A stretch of DNA of 20,275 nucleotides from Haloarcula nitratireducens (GCF_019599505.1 NZ_RKLT01000042.1:1-20275), one strand, 5' to 3'; positions 6,852 through 15,151 are shown, counted from the first letter of the stretch. Notes: generated from the sequence alone by a model not told the origin. A program made the numbers and translations.

Positions 6852-8216
6852 TTAGTCGTCCTGCGTAGGTGCTGTCGTCTCGCTCCCGTGGCGGGAGGCG
6901 CCGGGCGCGTGCTCAACAAACTGGTCGAGTGAAAAGTCCTGGAATACAGTGTCCGAATCCTCGGGATAAGCCTCGTAGCCGACCAGCCGATTGACAAACT
7001 TCGTGTTCCGGTAGCAGCCGAGTCCGAGATCGGGGACGCCGACGCCGTGAGTGTGAACTTCAGCGTTCTGGAGAAAGACATCGCCTGTATGGTCAATCTC
7101 GAGGCGATGATCCTCGGTCACCTCGTAGCGGCCCTTCGCGTCCCAGTGGATGGCGTGCTCAAGTGGTTCAAGCAACGCTGGAATGGGGCGGTCGTAGCCG
7201 GTACCCAGGATGACCACCTCGGACTCGTGGACGAAGTCCTCCTCGGTCTGCCACTGGTGGCAGTCGAGAGCGTAGAGGCCACCGACGGACGCGAGATCCC
7301 GTACCTCTGCCATTGCGAACAGCCCAACGTCAGGCTCGCGGTCGCCGATGGAGCGACGGTAGAGCAGGTCGTAGATATCGGCGCTCGTTCCCGGGTCGAC
7401 GCCCTTATACAGGAGATCTTGGTTCGGGATCAGCTCGTCTTTCGTCTCCTGAGGGAGGTCGTAGACGTACTGCTCGTACTCCGGGGTAAAATGCTGGAGG
7501 CCGAGTTTGGAGTACTCCATCGGGAAAAAACCCGAAGATCGGGTGAGCCAGTCGAGCCGGTACTCATGGTCAACCTGCCGTTCGAGGAGATCCTCGAACA
7601 CCTCGGCGGCACTCTGGCCCGACCCGACGACCGTCACTGAGTCGGCGTCCAGCACGCGCTCACGGTTATAACGGTACTTCGCCGTGTGGAAAACATCCTC
7701 CTCAGGGTGGCCCCGCAGGTGCTCGGGAAGTTGTGGGCGCGACCCGACACCCAAAGCGAGGTTCTCACCTCGGTATTCGAAGCGCTCGTTCGTGTCGGGG
7801 TGGCGAGCAACGACGACGTAGTGCCCGGCCTCATCGTCCCATCGCACCTCGGTGACCTCTCGGGAAAACTGAGGGGTATCGAGTTCGTCGACAACCCACC
7901 GGAGGTAGTCGTTATACTCCCGGCGAGGAATCTGGAACGTCTCGTAGAAATAGAATTCGTAGATGCGCCCCATCTCCCGGAGGTAGTTGAGGTAGCTGTA
8001 GTCGCTAGTAGGGTCGGCGAGCGTGACGAGGTCCGCGAGGAATGGCACTTCGAGGGTCGTGCCTTCGAGGAGCATCCCCTCGTGCCAGTTGAATTCGCCG
8101 TCGCGTTCGAGGAAGACCGCATCGACGTCCGCCTCAACGGAGTCAAGCATGGCAGCCAATCCGAGGTTGAACGGGCCGACGCCGACGCCAACAACATCCT
8201 GCACATCGTCAGTCAT
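6852..8216 (-). CDS. iucD: Siderophore amine N-hydroxylase (lysine/ornithine monooxygenase family)
   Basis: A 454-residue flavoprotein. The FAD site GVGVGPFNLGLA is at residues 10-21, the NADPH site VVGSGQSAAE at about 195-205, and the late conserved ILGTGYDRP at about 333-341. It should use FAD, NADPH and oxygen to hydroxylate a primary amine; with the decarboxylase and aminotransferase upstream, 1,3-diaminopropane is the likely substrate rather than lysine. The start is ATG 8216. An upstream in-frame start would prepend a basic, proline-rich 28 residues that are unlike the family and lie inside the acetyltransferase gene. It overlaps the acetyltransferase by 8 bases. Confidence 0.93.
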   Translation of the reverse strand: MTDDVQDVVGVGVGPFNLGLAAMLDSVEADVDAVFLERDGEFNWHEGMLLEGTTLEVPFLADLVTLADPTSDYSYLNYLREMGRIYEFYFYETFQIPRREYNDYLRWVVDELDTPQFSREVTEVRWDDEAGHYVVVARHPDTNERFEYRGENLALGVGSRPQLPEHLRGHPEEDVFHTAKYRYNRERVLDADSVTVVGSGQSAAEVFEDLLERQVDHEYRLDWLTRSSGFFPMEYSKLGLQHFTPEYEQYVYDLPQETKDELIPNQDLLYKGVDPGTSADIYDLLYRRSIGDREPDVGLFAMAEVRDLASVGGLYALDCHQWQTEEDFVHESEVVILGTGYDRPIPALLEPLEHAIHWDAKGRYEVTEDHRLEIDHTGDVFLQNAEVHTHGVGVPDLGLGCYRNTKFVNRLVGYEAYPEDSDTVFQDFSLDQFVEHAPGASRHGSETTAPTQDD

Positions 8217-8859
8217 CAGCGGCCACCTCCGAACCAGTACCCTGCGCGGGCAGGGCCGTCGCATCGGCGAGCACCTCGGATTCGAAGTGCTCGCGCTCAC
8301 AGATTAGCAGGACGGCATCCTTCTCGGCCTCGTCGAAGTGAAACTCTGTCTCGGTCTCGAAGCCACACTGCTCGAAGATATGGCGGACCTTCTCGTTGCG
8401 GGCGTCGGGTTCCGCGATAACTCGCTGGGTCTCAGGATAACGAAACTGCATCGCGACGACGGCCCGCAACAGCGAGAGCGCGTATCCCTGCCCGAGATAC
8501 TCTTCGGGGCCGAACAGGAGGTGGACCCCCTGATCGTGTGGCGCTGCGTCGTAGTGGTTCGCGACGTCGTCCTCGGCGGCCCAGTAGCACTCCCAGTAGC
8601 TCATCGGGACATAATCCAGACACCCTATGTAGGGCGTGAGATGATCAGTAGTGATCTTCGAGCGGAGTTGCTCACGGAACTCGGGGAGCGGCACGTCGAG
8701 TTGCCAGTAGGGCTTTACGTGGTCGCTCCCGAGCCACCGATGGAGGCGGCCGAGATCGCGCTCGACGGTGGCCGGACGGAGCGATAGCTGCTTGCCGATT
8801 CGCCGATCGTAGGTCTGGTAGTCGTAGTCGTTGGCGACGACTGCATTCGGGTCTGTCAT
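8209..8859 (-). CDS. iucB: Siderophore N-acetyltransferase (IucB/RhbD-like GNAT)
   Basis: A 216-residue GNAT-fold enzyme of the AlcB/IucB group. Recognisable stretches are LHRWLGSDHVKPYWQLD near the N-terminus, YWECYWAAEDDV in the middle, the acetyl-CoA loop EEYLGQGYALSLLRAV, and the late motif EPDARNEKVRHIFEQCGF. In these pathways it acylates the N-hydroxylated amine to make the hydroxamate. The start ATG overlaps the stop of the upstream synthetase (ATGA, 8856-8859), which indicates translational coupling. The acyl group is most probably acetyl, but a longer acyl-CoA cannot be excluded from sequence. Confidence 0.9.
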   Translation of the reverse strand: MTDPNAVVANDYDYQTYDRRIGKQLSLRPATVERDLGRLHRWLGSDHVKPYWQLDVPLPEFREQLRSKITTDHLTPYIGCLDYVPMSYWECYWAAEDDVANHYDAAPHDQGVHLLFGPEEYLGQGYALSLLRAVVAMQFRYPETQRVIAEPDARNEKVRHIFEQCGFETETEFHFDEAEKDAVLLICEREHFESEVLADATALPAQGTGSEVAADD

Positions 8860-10682
8860 GAATCAGTCTCCGTGACAATTGGATTTTTCACGTCGGTGTA
8901 CACCGACTGGTTCTCGAGGTCGTTTTCCAGCTCGTCCAACCCACGAAAGCGGGTCAACAGATTCGCCTTACATGGAATCGTCGTATCCTCCAGCAAGGGA
9001 GCGAGGAAATTCGAGGAAGGGCGGTCGTAGTGCGCTCGGGCGCGCTCCAATTCCGAGCTGAGGAGCGTGAGCAGGCGCGTCTCGTCGGCGACGCCCGCAC
9101 AGCCGAGCGCGTTCACGACATCGAGCGCGTTGTTCAGGATGACGTAGTAACGCAGGCGCTCGTCGGCGATGGCGTCCGTACAGATAGTGTCGGCGCGTTC
9201 GCCGACGCCCGGCAAGTAGTCGTCGACGTTGGGGTACTGTGACTCGGGGAAGTAGAATCCCTGATTGTCGCGGTATCGGAACTCGTCGGGGTACCCCGAA
9301 TCGTCGAGAATGAGCACCGAATTCTGCTGGTGGGCCTCAACACCAACACCTTGCACGAGGTAGAGCCACAGAACGGGCCGGATAGCAGTTTCGAGGTACT
9401 GACGGAACCACTCCGCGCTCACATCCGCAACATCACGACACTCGCGTTCAGCGATATCGACGACGAGACGGCCGAGTCGGGACGTCCCCTGAATCGCGTC
9501 CTGACAGAGGGCGGCAACGGGGGTCGCATTCGCAGCGGCCTCGCCTTGGAAGGGGTTTGCCCGGAGAATCGTCTCCAGTCCCGACTCTCGCTCCTCCCCA
9601 ACGTCGAGTGCGAGGTATGCCGGATCACGGACAACACCGAAATCTGGGAACTCAGCACGGAGTTCGTCGCCAAACCCGGTGTCAAGGAGCTCCGCGACGG
9701 CGACGCCTCGTTCTAACTCGGGACGCTTGTTTGTCCGCACGGAGTTAGTGATCTTCACGTTCAGCGAGGACTTCACCATGAACGGCGCGTCCTCGGCATA
9801 GAGCGTACGGACCGAGGTCGTCGGATAAAACTCCCATCCGACTGCACCAAGGTGGTCGAGCCCATTGCCGAGTGTGTCCTGTATGTGAGACTGGTCGAGC
9901 AAGTAATCTGCCTGCCAGGGGTGGACCGGCAAGAGGACATCCTCGCTTTCGATGTGGTTGGCGACAAATGACTCAGGGACTGTTGGGTCTTCGCGGAGGG
10001 CACCTTTCACCCAGTCGGCAGCGCTCATGTTGAGCGCGGAATCCTGCGAGACGAGGTCAGGGTCGGCCCGGAAGTAGTGGAGCGGGAACGACCCACGGAG
10101 TTCCGGAGCGTACGTCTCGCGTTCGTAGTCGGCGATGCCCTGCCTGCTTTTGGGCGTTGGGTGACGGTGGTGACCGAAGACGAGTGCCTGCTCGGTATCA
10201 CGGAACGTCACGTCGTCGCCGTACAGGCGCGCCTGGTCTTGCTGTCGGGCCGCGACGAACCGCTTGACGTTGCGCTCGCTTTTGAGGACACGGAGGAGTA
10301 GCTCGTCCGGGACGGCCTCGCCACCTTCAGAGCGCGTGAGGGATTTCAGGATGAGCGTTGCGATGGTGGCAGCGTCGGCAGTTTCGACGTGGCCATCGGG
10401 CAGTCGGTAGCGCGCAGGGGTCTCAAAGAGATGGCGCTCGGTCGGCGAGCGGTAGGCCAGCGGTGCCAGCAGGTCAGTATCCGTCGCCGGAAGGGTCACG
10501 CGGAGCAACCCATCGGGACCGGGTTCGATGCCAGCCACGGGCTTCTCGCAGACTACGTAATTACCCGTCTCGCGGAGATAGCAATTGAGGAAGGCATGGA
10601 CAGTGGCATCGTCGGCGCGCTCGGTCGGATCAACGGCGCCGCCGCTCACAGCGCGTTCACGGAGTGTAGTCTCGGAGGTCAT
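8856..10682 (-). CDS. iucC: NIS siderophore synthetase, IucC/RhbC-like
   Basis: A 608-residue IucA/IucC-family synthetase. It carries the family motif LLPVHPWQADYLL (around residue 253), the basic nucleotide-binding stretch PFMVKSSLNVKITNSVRTNK, and the C-terminal part with GVEAHQQNSVLIL (around 450) and RDNQGFYFPE. The HQQN and RDNQG forms differ from the HGQN and KDF forms of the second synthetase in the operon, so the two are distinct paralogues rather than a duplication. ATG 10682 is chosen because it overlaps the decarboxylase stop as ATGA (10679-10682); the longer frame adds 14 residues inside that gene. It lies third in the operon, as rhbC does. Confidence 0.92.
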   Translation of the reverse strand: MTSETTLRERAVSGGAVDPTERADDATVHAFLNCYLRETGNYVVCEKPVAGIEPGPDGLLRVTLPATDTDLLAPLAYRSPTERHLFETPARYRLPDGHVETADAATIATLILKSLTRSEGGEAVPDELLLRVLKSERNVKRFVAARQQDQARLYGDDVTFRDTEQALVFGHHRHPTPKSRQGIADYERETYAPELRGSFPLHYFRADPDLVSQDSALNMSAADWVKGALREDPTVPESFVANHIESEDVLLPVHPWQADYLLDQSHIQDTLGNGLDHLGAVGWEFYPTTSVRTLYAEDAPFMVKSSLNVKITNSVRTNKRPELERGVAVAELLDTGFGDELRAEFPDFGVVRDPAYLALDVGEERESGLETILRANPFQGEAAANATPVAALCQDAIQGTSRLGRLVVDIAERECRDVADVSAEWFRQYLETAIRPVLWLYLVQGVGVEAHQQNSVLILDDSGYPDEFRYRDNQGFYFPESQYPNVDDYLPGVGERADTICTDAIADERLRYYVILNNALDVVNALGCAGVADETRLLTLLSSELERARAHYDRPSSNFLAPLLEDTTIPCKANLLTRFRGLDELENDLENQSVYTDVKNPIVTETDS

Positions 10683-12178
10683 GCCGACACCTCGTACTGG
10701 GCTGTCTCTACAGCTGACCCACACTCCCGAATCGTATCGAGCGTCTCGGCGACGTCGTCGAGCGTCGCTGTTGGATTCAACAGCGTGAGCTTTAGACTCG
10801 TCACATCTTCGACGTCGGTACGGGCGACGACGGCGCGGCCATCGTACACGAGTGTTTCGCGGACAGCAGCGTTCAACTCACTTATCGCCTCATCGTCCAA
10901 CCCCTTGCAGGGCCGGTAGCGAAAGACGACGGCGTTCAGCGCGGGGTCGTTCACCAGTTGGAAATCATCAGCCTCATCGAGGAGCGACGCGGCGTCGTCT
11001 GCGAGATCGAGCGTCGATTCGACGAGCGCTCCGAGCCGGTTACGGCCCAGTGCACGGAACGCGAGGTAGGGCTTGAGCGCGTCGAAGCGCCGCGTCGTCT
11101 GGACCGACTTTGCGACGAGATTGGGAACGTCCGTCTCGTCATGAGCTTCAGGATTGAGGTACGCAGCGTTGCGCGCCATCCAGCGGAATTCGTCGCCGTC
11201 GCGGAGGAGGAGTGCCCCACAGCTGATAGGCTGGTAGAACAGCTTATGGAAGTCGACGGCGACCGAGTCGGCACGCTCGATACCCGCGAGACGGGCTCCG
11301 TGCTCGTCGCTAAGCGCGAGTGCCCCGCCGTAGGCAGCATCGACGTGGAACCAAACGTCCCGTTCGGCAGCACGTTCGGCAAGCTCGGGTAGCGGGTCAA
11401 TGCTCCCGAAGTCCGTCGTCCCGGCGGTGCCGACGATAGCGAACGGTTCGCGGCCCTGCCGCTCGAGCGCCGACAACGTCTCGTCGAGTGCGTCGAGGTC
11501 CATTCGGTGACCGTCGTCCGTCTCGACGGTGACGACAGCGTTCTCGCCGAGGCCGAGGTAGTGTGCCGCCTGCTTGGCGGTGAAATGGGCCGCCTCCGAA
11601 CAGACGACGCGTAGGGACTTCGCCTTTCTCGGAAGCCCCGCCTGCTGGACATCGCGGCCGAATTGCCGGTCGCAGTAACGGTCACGGGCTAGCAGGAGCG
11701 CCTGAAAGTTCGACTGCGTGCCCCCGCTAGTGAAGACACCGTCGGCCGCCGCCGGCAGGTCGAAGAGGTGACCGAGCGCGTCAATGACCTGCTGTTCGAG
11801 GACGGTCGCGGAAGGCGCCTGATCGAACGAGTCCAGCGACTGGTTCGTCGCCGAGAGCATCGCCTCAGCGGCCAGACCCGGTATCATTGGCGGGCACTGA
11901 AGGTGGGCGGCACACCGGGGGTGTGAGGGATCGACCGAGTTCGCGAGAACGCGCTCGGCGACCTCGTCAATGGCGACGTCAAGTCCCACGCCTTCCTCTG
12001 GAACTACTGGATCGTCGAACTTGTCAGCGAGGTCCTCGGGCGTTGCGCCTGTAAAGGGGTCGTCATCGCCAATTGCGTCAAGGACGGCCTCTACCGCGCT
12101 CTCCATCGCCGCGTGATAGGCCTCGTCGCCCGCCTCGGACCCGAGAAAAAGGTCGGCGGCGCTCACGGTGTCGTTCAC
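10679..12178 (-). CDS. ddc: L-2,4-diaminobutyrate decarboxylase (PLP-dependent, group II)
   Basis: A 499-residue pyridoxal-phosphate enzyme of the glutamate/aromatic decarboxylase superfamily. Key features are SGGTQSNFQALLLAR (cofactor phosphate region), the conserved HVDAAYGGAL aspartate that pairs with the pyridine nitrogen, and the Schiff-base lysine K312 in VDFHKLFYQPISCG. In this cluster it should release CO2 from L-2,4-diaminobutyrate to give 1,3-diaminopropane. The start is a GTG at 12178 that overlaps the aminotransferase stop (GTGA, 12175-12178). A longer frame with an arginine-rich leader lies inside the aminotransferase gene and is rejected. The name bdb has also been used for the Haloferax equivalent. 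Confidence 0.92.
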   Translation of the reverse strand: MNDTVSAADLFLGSEAGDEAYHAAMESAVEAVLDAIGDDDPFTGATPEDLADKFDDPVVPEEGVGLDVAIDEVAERVLANSVDPSHPRCAAHLQCPPMIPGLAAEAMLSATNQSLDSFDQAPSATVLEQQVIDALGHLFDLPAAADGVFTSGGTQSNFQALLLARDRYCDRQFGRDVQQAGLPRKAKSLRVVCSEAAHFTAKQAAHYLGLGENAVVTVETDDGHRMDLDALDETLSALERQGREPFAIVGTAGTTDFGSIDPLPELAERAAERDVWFHVDAAYGGALALSDEHGARLAGIERADSVAVDFHKLFYQPISCGALLLRDGDEFRWMARNAAYLNPEAHDETDVPNLVAKSVQTTRRFDALKPYLAFRALGRNRLGALVESTLDLADDAASLLDEADDFQLVNDPALNAVVFRYRPCKGLDDEAISELNAAVRETLVYDGRAVVARTDVEDVTSLKLTLLNPTATLDDVAETLDTIRECGSAVETAQYEVSA

Positions 12179-13542
12179 GCGGCCACCACCGTCCCGGACG
12201 CCGCGTTCGCGATGGCTTCGACGGCCTCGACAAAGATGCGGCCGACATCGTCGACGTCGTCTTTCGAGACGATGAGCGGCGGGAGGAAGCGCGCTGTGGC
12301 GCTTCCGCGCCCGCCGAGTTCGAGAATGAGGCCGCGGTCGAAACACTCAGCCTGCACGGCCTCGGCAAAATCAGCATCCGGTGCGTGCGGACCAGCGCCC
12401 TGCCACTCCAATTCGGGATCGACGAACTCGACGCCAAGCATCAGTCCTTGGCCACGGACATCGCCAACGGCATCGAGATGGGCAACCGATTCGAGGTAGT
12501 TGCGAAGACGCTCGCCCATCGCAGCAGCGTGGTCGGCTAGGTTGTGTTCTAGCACGTAGTCGATGGTCGCCTCCCCGGCAGCCATCGCGAGCTGGTTGCC
12601 ACGGAAGGTGCCCGCGTGGGCGCCCGGTTCCCAGACATCGAGCTCTTCGTCGTAAACCACGACAGCGAGCGGAAGACCGCCACCAATGGCCTTCGAGAGC
12701 GTCATGACATCCGGTATAATGTCGGCATGCTCGAAGGCGTAGATTTCGCCCGTGCGACCGAGGCCAGCCTGGATCTCGTCGAGGACGAGAGGGATATCCC
12801 GTTCGTGGGTAATACGACGCATCTCCTGTAACCATTCGGTAGGGGCTGGAACGGCGCCGCCCTCGCCTTGCACCGGTTCGAGAATCATCCCGGCGGGGTC
12901 GGTGACACCGCTTTCCGGGTCGTCGAGGAGGTTCTCGACGTAGGTACTGGCGACGCGGTGACTCTCTTCGCCGCCGACACCAAATGGACAACGGTACTCG
13001 TAGGGGTACGGGAGGTGATGGACATCGTTCATCAGTCCCGAGATCGGCTCCTTGGCGTCAGTATCGCCCATCAGCGAGAGGGCACCGCTGGTCATCCCGT
13101 GATAGGCGCCCTGAAAACCTAGGATGCTCCGGTTCCCGGTGGCCGTCTTTACGAGTTTCAGGGCAGCCTCGACGGCGTCGGTGCCTGCGGGGCTACAGAA
13201 CTGCACCTTCGCAGAGTTCGAAAAATCGTTGGGGAGACTCTGGAACAGCGAATCGACGAACCGCTCTTTCGCCGGCGTGGAAATGTCAAGCGTATGAACC
13301 GGCCGGTCAGCGTCGAGGACACGTTCCATCGCCTCGACGACGCGCGGGTGATTGTGTCCGAGTGCAAGCGTCCCAGCTCCGGCTAGACAGTCGTAATATT
13401 CGTTTCCGTCCATGTCGGTAACGGTGACGCCTTGCGCTTCATGGATAGCCAATGGGAGATGGCGCGGGTAGGTCCGCGCGCTCGACTCCCGGTTAGCCTG
13501 CTGTGAGAGAATAGCGTCGTTACCTGCCTCATGGTAGCTCAT
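12175..13542 (-). CDS. dat: Diaminobutyrate--2-oxoglutarate aminotransferase (class III), first gene of siderophore operon
   Basis: A 455-residue class III aminotransferase. Family marks are AGAGTLALGHNHPRVVEA near residue 55, the phosphate-binding GTDAVEAALKL, the cofactor aspartate in LVLDEIQAGLGRTG, the Schiff-base lysine K284 in LSKAIGGGLP, and AGTFRGNQLAMAAG. It should transfer an amino group to aspartate 4-semialdehyde, making L-2,4-diaminobutyrate for the decarboxylase that follows. Start ATG 13542 is the first start in frame and has a modest AGGT ribosome site 8 bases upstream (13551-13554). It heads the operon, so the iron-box promoter upstream should control all six genes. Confidence 0.93.
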   Translation of the reverse strand: MSYHEAGNDAILSQQANRESSARTYPRHLPLAIHEAQGVTVTDMDGNEYYDCLAGAGTLALGHNHPRVVEAMERVLDADRPVHTLDISTPAKERFVDSLFQSLPNDFSNSAKVQFCSPAGTDAVEAALKLVKTATGNRSILGFQGAYHGMTSGALSLMGDTDAKEPISGLMNDVHHLPYPYEYRCPFGVGGEESHRVASTYVENLLDDPESGVTDPAGMILEPVQGEGGAVPAPTEWLQEMRRITHERDIPLVLDEIQAGLGRTGEIYAFEHADIIPDVMTLSKAIGGGLPLAVVVYDEELDVWEPGAHAGTFRGNQLAMAAGEATIDYVLEHNLADHAAAMGERLRNYLESVAHLDAVGDVRGQGLMLGVEFVDPELEWQGAGPHAPDADFAEAVQAECFDRGLILELGGRGSATARFLPPLIVSKDDVDDVGRIFVEAVEAIANAASGTVVAA

Positions 13543-13620
13543 AGGCGAGCACCTGCTGATCGCGTTGTCTCATCACTTTGCCGTAATTGGGTCCGAGTCC
13601 ATCTCTGCGTCATGCATTAT

Positions 13621-13636
13621 TTTAGGCTCCCCTAAA
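13621..13636. promoter_or_regulatory. Iron-box-like operator, proximal copy
   Basis: An inverted repeat TTTAGG-CTCC-CCTAAA, perfect 6+6 with a 4-base spacer. It lies just downstream of the TATA box in the direction of the siderophore operon, near the expected transcription start. The half site resembles the TTAGG of the DtxR/IdeR iron box. A bound repressor here would block the promoter. Confidence 0.7.
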
Positions 13637-13644
13637 TATACATA
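13636..13644 (-). promoter_or_regulatory. TATA box of the siderophore operon
   Basis: On the minus strand TATGTATAT is preceded by a GGAGGGCT stretch where a BRE would lie. Archaeal spacing would put transcription start near 13614, giving a leader of about 70 bases before the aminotransferase ATG. This assignment rests on its AT-rich sequence and on its position between the two palindromes. Confidence 0.5.
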
Positions 13645-13655
13645 AGCCCTCCGAT

Positions 13656-13673
13656 TTTTAGGCAAGCCTAAAA
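13656..13673. promoter_or_regulatory. Iron-box-like operator, distal copy (perfect palindrome)
   Basis: TTTTAGGC-AA-GCCTAAAA is a perfect 8+8 inverted repeat and is close to the TTAGG...CCTAA form of DtxR/IdeR/SirR metal-repressor sites. Its centre is 36 bases from the centre of the proximal copy, and it abuts the upstream side of the TATA/BRE region. Confidence 0.75.
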
Positions 13674-13758
13674 CAGAGGTCGCTACAGACCGTGAGCAGA
13701 GATAGCAGGTGGATAGCGGCCAAAGAATTGAATTCGTTAACTCACGACGGCACTGTTT

Positions 13759-13893
13759 CTATTCCCGGAACAGTTCGTCGGTCAGCTCAGCGAGTACGAT
13801 GTTGGAAAATCCCACTGACGGTTGGTTAACCAGGTTGTCGAATTTCCCGTTCACTGTCTTTTGGTACCCCGAGCAAGTGTCTGAAACAGCCAC
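13759..13893 (-). CDS. Possible small protein (44 aa) upstream of the siderophore operon
   Basis: A GTG-started frame with gene-like codon choice. Its second half, VGFSNIVLAELTDELFRE, ends in an acidic helix typical of halophile proteins. It points toward the siderophore promoter and stops about 85 bases before the distal iron box. It could be a leader gene, the 3' fragment of a lost gene, or chance. No family recognised. Confidence 0.3.
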   Translation of the reverse strand: MAVSDTCSGYQKTVNGKFDNLVNQPSVGFSNIVLAELTDELFRE

Positions 13894-13998
13894 TCAGTAG
13901 GACTGCATACGTATCGCCACAGAGCCGACTAGTGGTAGCTCCTGACAGAGGGGGTAGGCGAATGCAGTTCTTTGTATGCTGCCAACAAAGTCCAACTC

Positions 13999-14817
13999 AT
14001 GGTCGAAGACACTCCGCCGGGATCTGCCCTCAATATTGAGGTTATCAAACGATCCCCGATGCTCGCGGCCTTGCATGAAGGGGCAATGGATCGACACAGC
14101 CTAGAGCAACGACTCGGGATATCGAAATCGACCGTCCATCGGAACACCAACTCCCTCGCCGAGCAGGGCCTGATCGAGCGGTCGGACGGAGAATATCAAC
14201 TCACTAAATTTGGCGAGGCAGTCGCGGAGGTCGTTGCTACTTTCGAAGCGGACATGCGAACGACCGTCCGACTCGCCCCACTGTTTGAGGCCATCTCCGC
14301 CGTCCAACCGGGGTGCTCCGTCGAGGCATTCTCGGACGCAACCGTCACGACGGCTACGGACGGCGACCCATTCGCACCGCTGGCTCGGTTCGTCTCGCTC
14401 GTACAAGAGACTGAGACGTTACGGATGTTCGATTCGTATGCCGTCGCTCCAACGTATATGGATGAAATACACGGCCAAGTTCTCGACGGGTTGGAGACGA
14501 AAGTCATCGAGCGACCGGACATTGCGTTGGACATCATGGAGAACTACCCACGGAAGTGTGTCGAGCTCTGTGCGAGCGAGTTTCTTACGATGCGGGTGCA
14601 TGATACGCTCCCATTCGGGATCGGTATCTTCGATTCGAAAATCGGCGTCGGGATCCGCGATCGAGAATCTGGATCCCCTCGGGCTTTCATCGATACTGAG
14701 ACACGGGAGGCACGTGAGTGGGCCGAGACGCTCTTTGAATCCTATTGGAACGAGGCGACTCAATTAGATCGCTTTCATCCGAAGGCACTTCGGGAGGCAA
14801 TCGATTCTGACGCATAG
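13999..14817 (+). CDS. Winged-helix transcriptional regulator with FilR1-type domain
   Basis: A 272-residue regulator from ATG 13999; a TTG nine codons upstream is less likely. The N-terminal winged helix (about residues 10-75) contains RHSLEQRLGISKSTVHRNTN as the helix-turn-helix and EQGLIERSDGEYQLTKFGE as the wing. The remainder (about 110-260) fits the FilR1 middle/output domain (formerly DUF1724) common in haloarchaeal and methanogen regulators, with the recurring LPFGIGIFDSKIGVGIRD stretch. It is divergent from the siderophore operon and separated from its promoter by about 330 bases, so a role in that operon's control is possible but not shown. The iron boxes themselves look like DtxR-type sites, not sites for this family. 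Confidence 0.85.
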   Translation: MVEDTPPGSALNIEVIKRSPMLAALHEGAMDRHSLEQRLGISKSTVHRNTNSLAEQGLIERSDGEYQLTKFGEAVAEVVATFEADMRTTVRLAPLFEAISAVQPGCSVEAFSDATVTTATDGDPFAPLARFVSLVQETETLRMFDSYAVAPTYMDEIHGQVLDGLETKVIERPDIALDIMENYPRKCVELCASEFLTMRVHDTLPFGIGIFDSKIGVGIRDRESGSPRAFIDTETREAREWAETLFESYWNEATQLDRFHPKALREAIDSDA

Positions 14818-14845
14818 TACCGTTTCGAAGGCCGGGGGAAATCGA

Positions 14846-15151
14846 TTACTGATCTGGGCCGTCGACAGGTGGTCCGCGACGAAAGATTCGTGACACAGGG
14901 ATCCCAGCACAATCAGCATGCTCGTACAGCGCGTCCTCTGTCTCGGCCCTGAAGTGACAGAGGGTTCCCGTCACCATGTCGTCCTCGTTGGTCAGAATCT
15001 CCGATTGGACCCAATCGATGCCGGTACCACTGGCTCGCACTGTCTCCAAGGCCTGGATTGACCGTTCGCTGGCACGCTCACGCTCGGCGTGACTCACCGG
15101 CGAGTCTAGCTCTCGGAAGATGAGATAATCCGTCAGTTCTCGATCGTTCAT
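14846..15151 (-). CDS. DUF4242-family protein (SCO4226-like, possible nickel-binding fold)
   Basis: A 101-residue protein with a ferredoxin-like pattern: DYLIFRELDSPVSHAERERA, then SGTGIDWVQSEILTNEDD, then TLCHFRAETEDALYEHADCA and GIPVSRIFR. The order and spacing match DUF4242 proteins, for which an SCO4226-type nickel-binding homologue is known. Metal ligands cannot be assigned here, though histidines and a cysteine are present (CHF, YEHADC). Its start overlaps the stop of the upstream 90-residue frame (ATGA, 15148-15151). It converges with the FilR1 gene. Confidence 0.75.
   Translation of the reverse strand: MNDRELTDYLIFRELDSPVSHAERERASERSIQALETVRASGTGIDWVQSEILTNEDDMVTGTLCHFRAETEDALYEHADCAGIPVSRIFRRGPPVDGPDQ

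Noticed and set aside
8217..8300. N-terminal extension of the hydroxylase
   Set aside because: Basic and unlike the family; the FAD motif comes ten residues after ATG 8216, as expected.
7047..8420. Long plus-strand frames (about 197 and 244 codons) opposite the hydroxylase and acetyltransferase
   Set aside because: Antisense mirror frames of two well-supported enzymes. They cross the gene boundary and show no domain.
9330..9716. Plus-strand frame of 128 codons inside the IucC-type gene
   Set aside because: Antisense mirror frame; the minus strand carries all the family motifs.
10683..10724. 14-residue N-terminal extension of the IucC-type synthetase
   Set aside because: It lies within the decarboxylase gene, and the ATGA overlap at 10679-10682 gives the better start.
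12179..12346. N-terminal extension of the decarboxylase (56 residues, very arginine-rich)
   Set aside because: It lies inside the aminotransferase gene and is basic and low in complexity. The GTG at 12178 gives a 4-base overlap and the normal family length.
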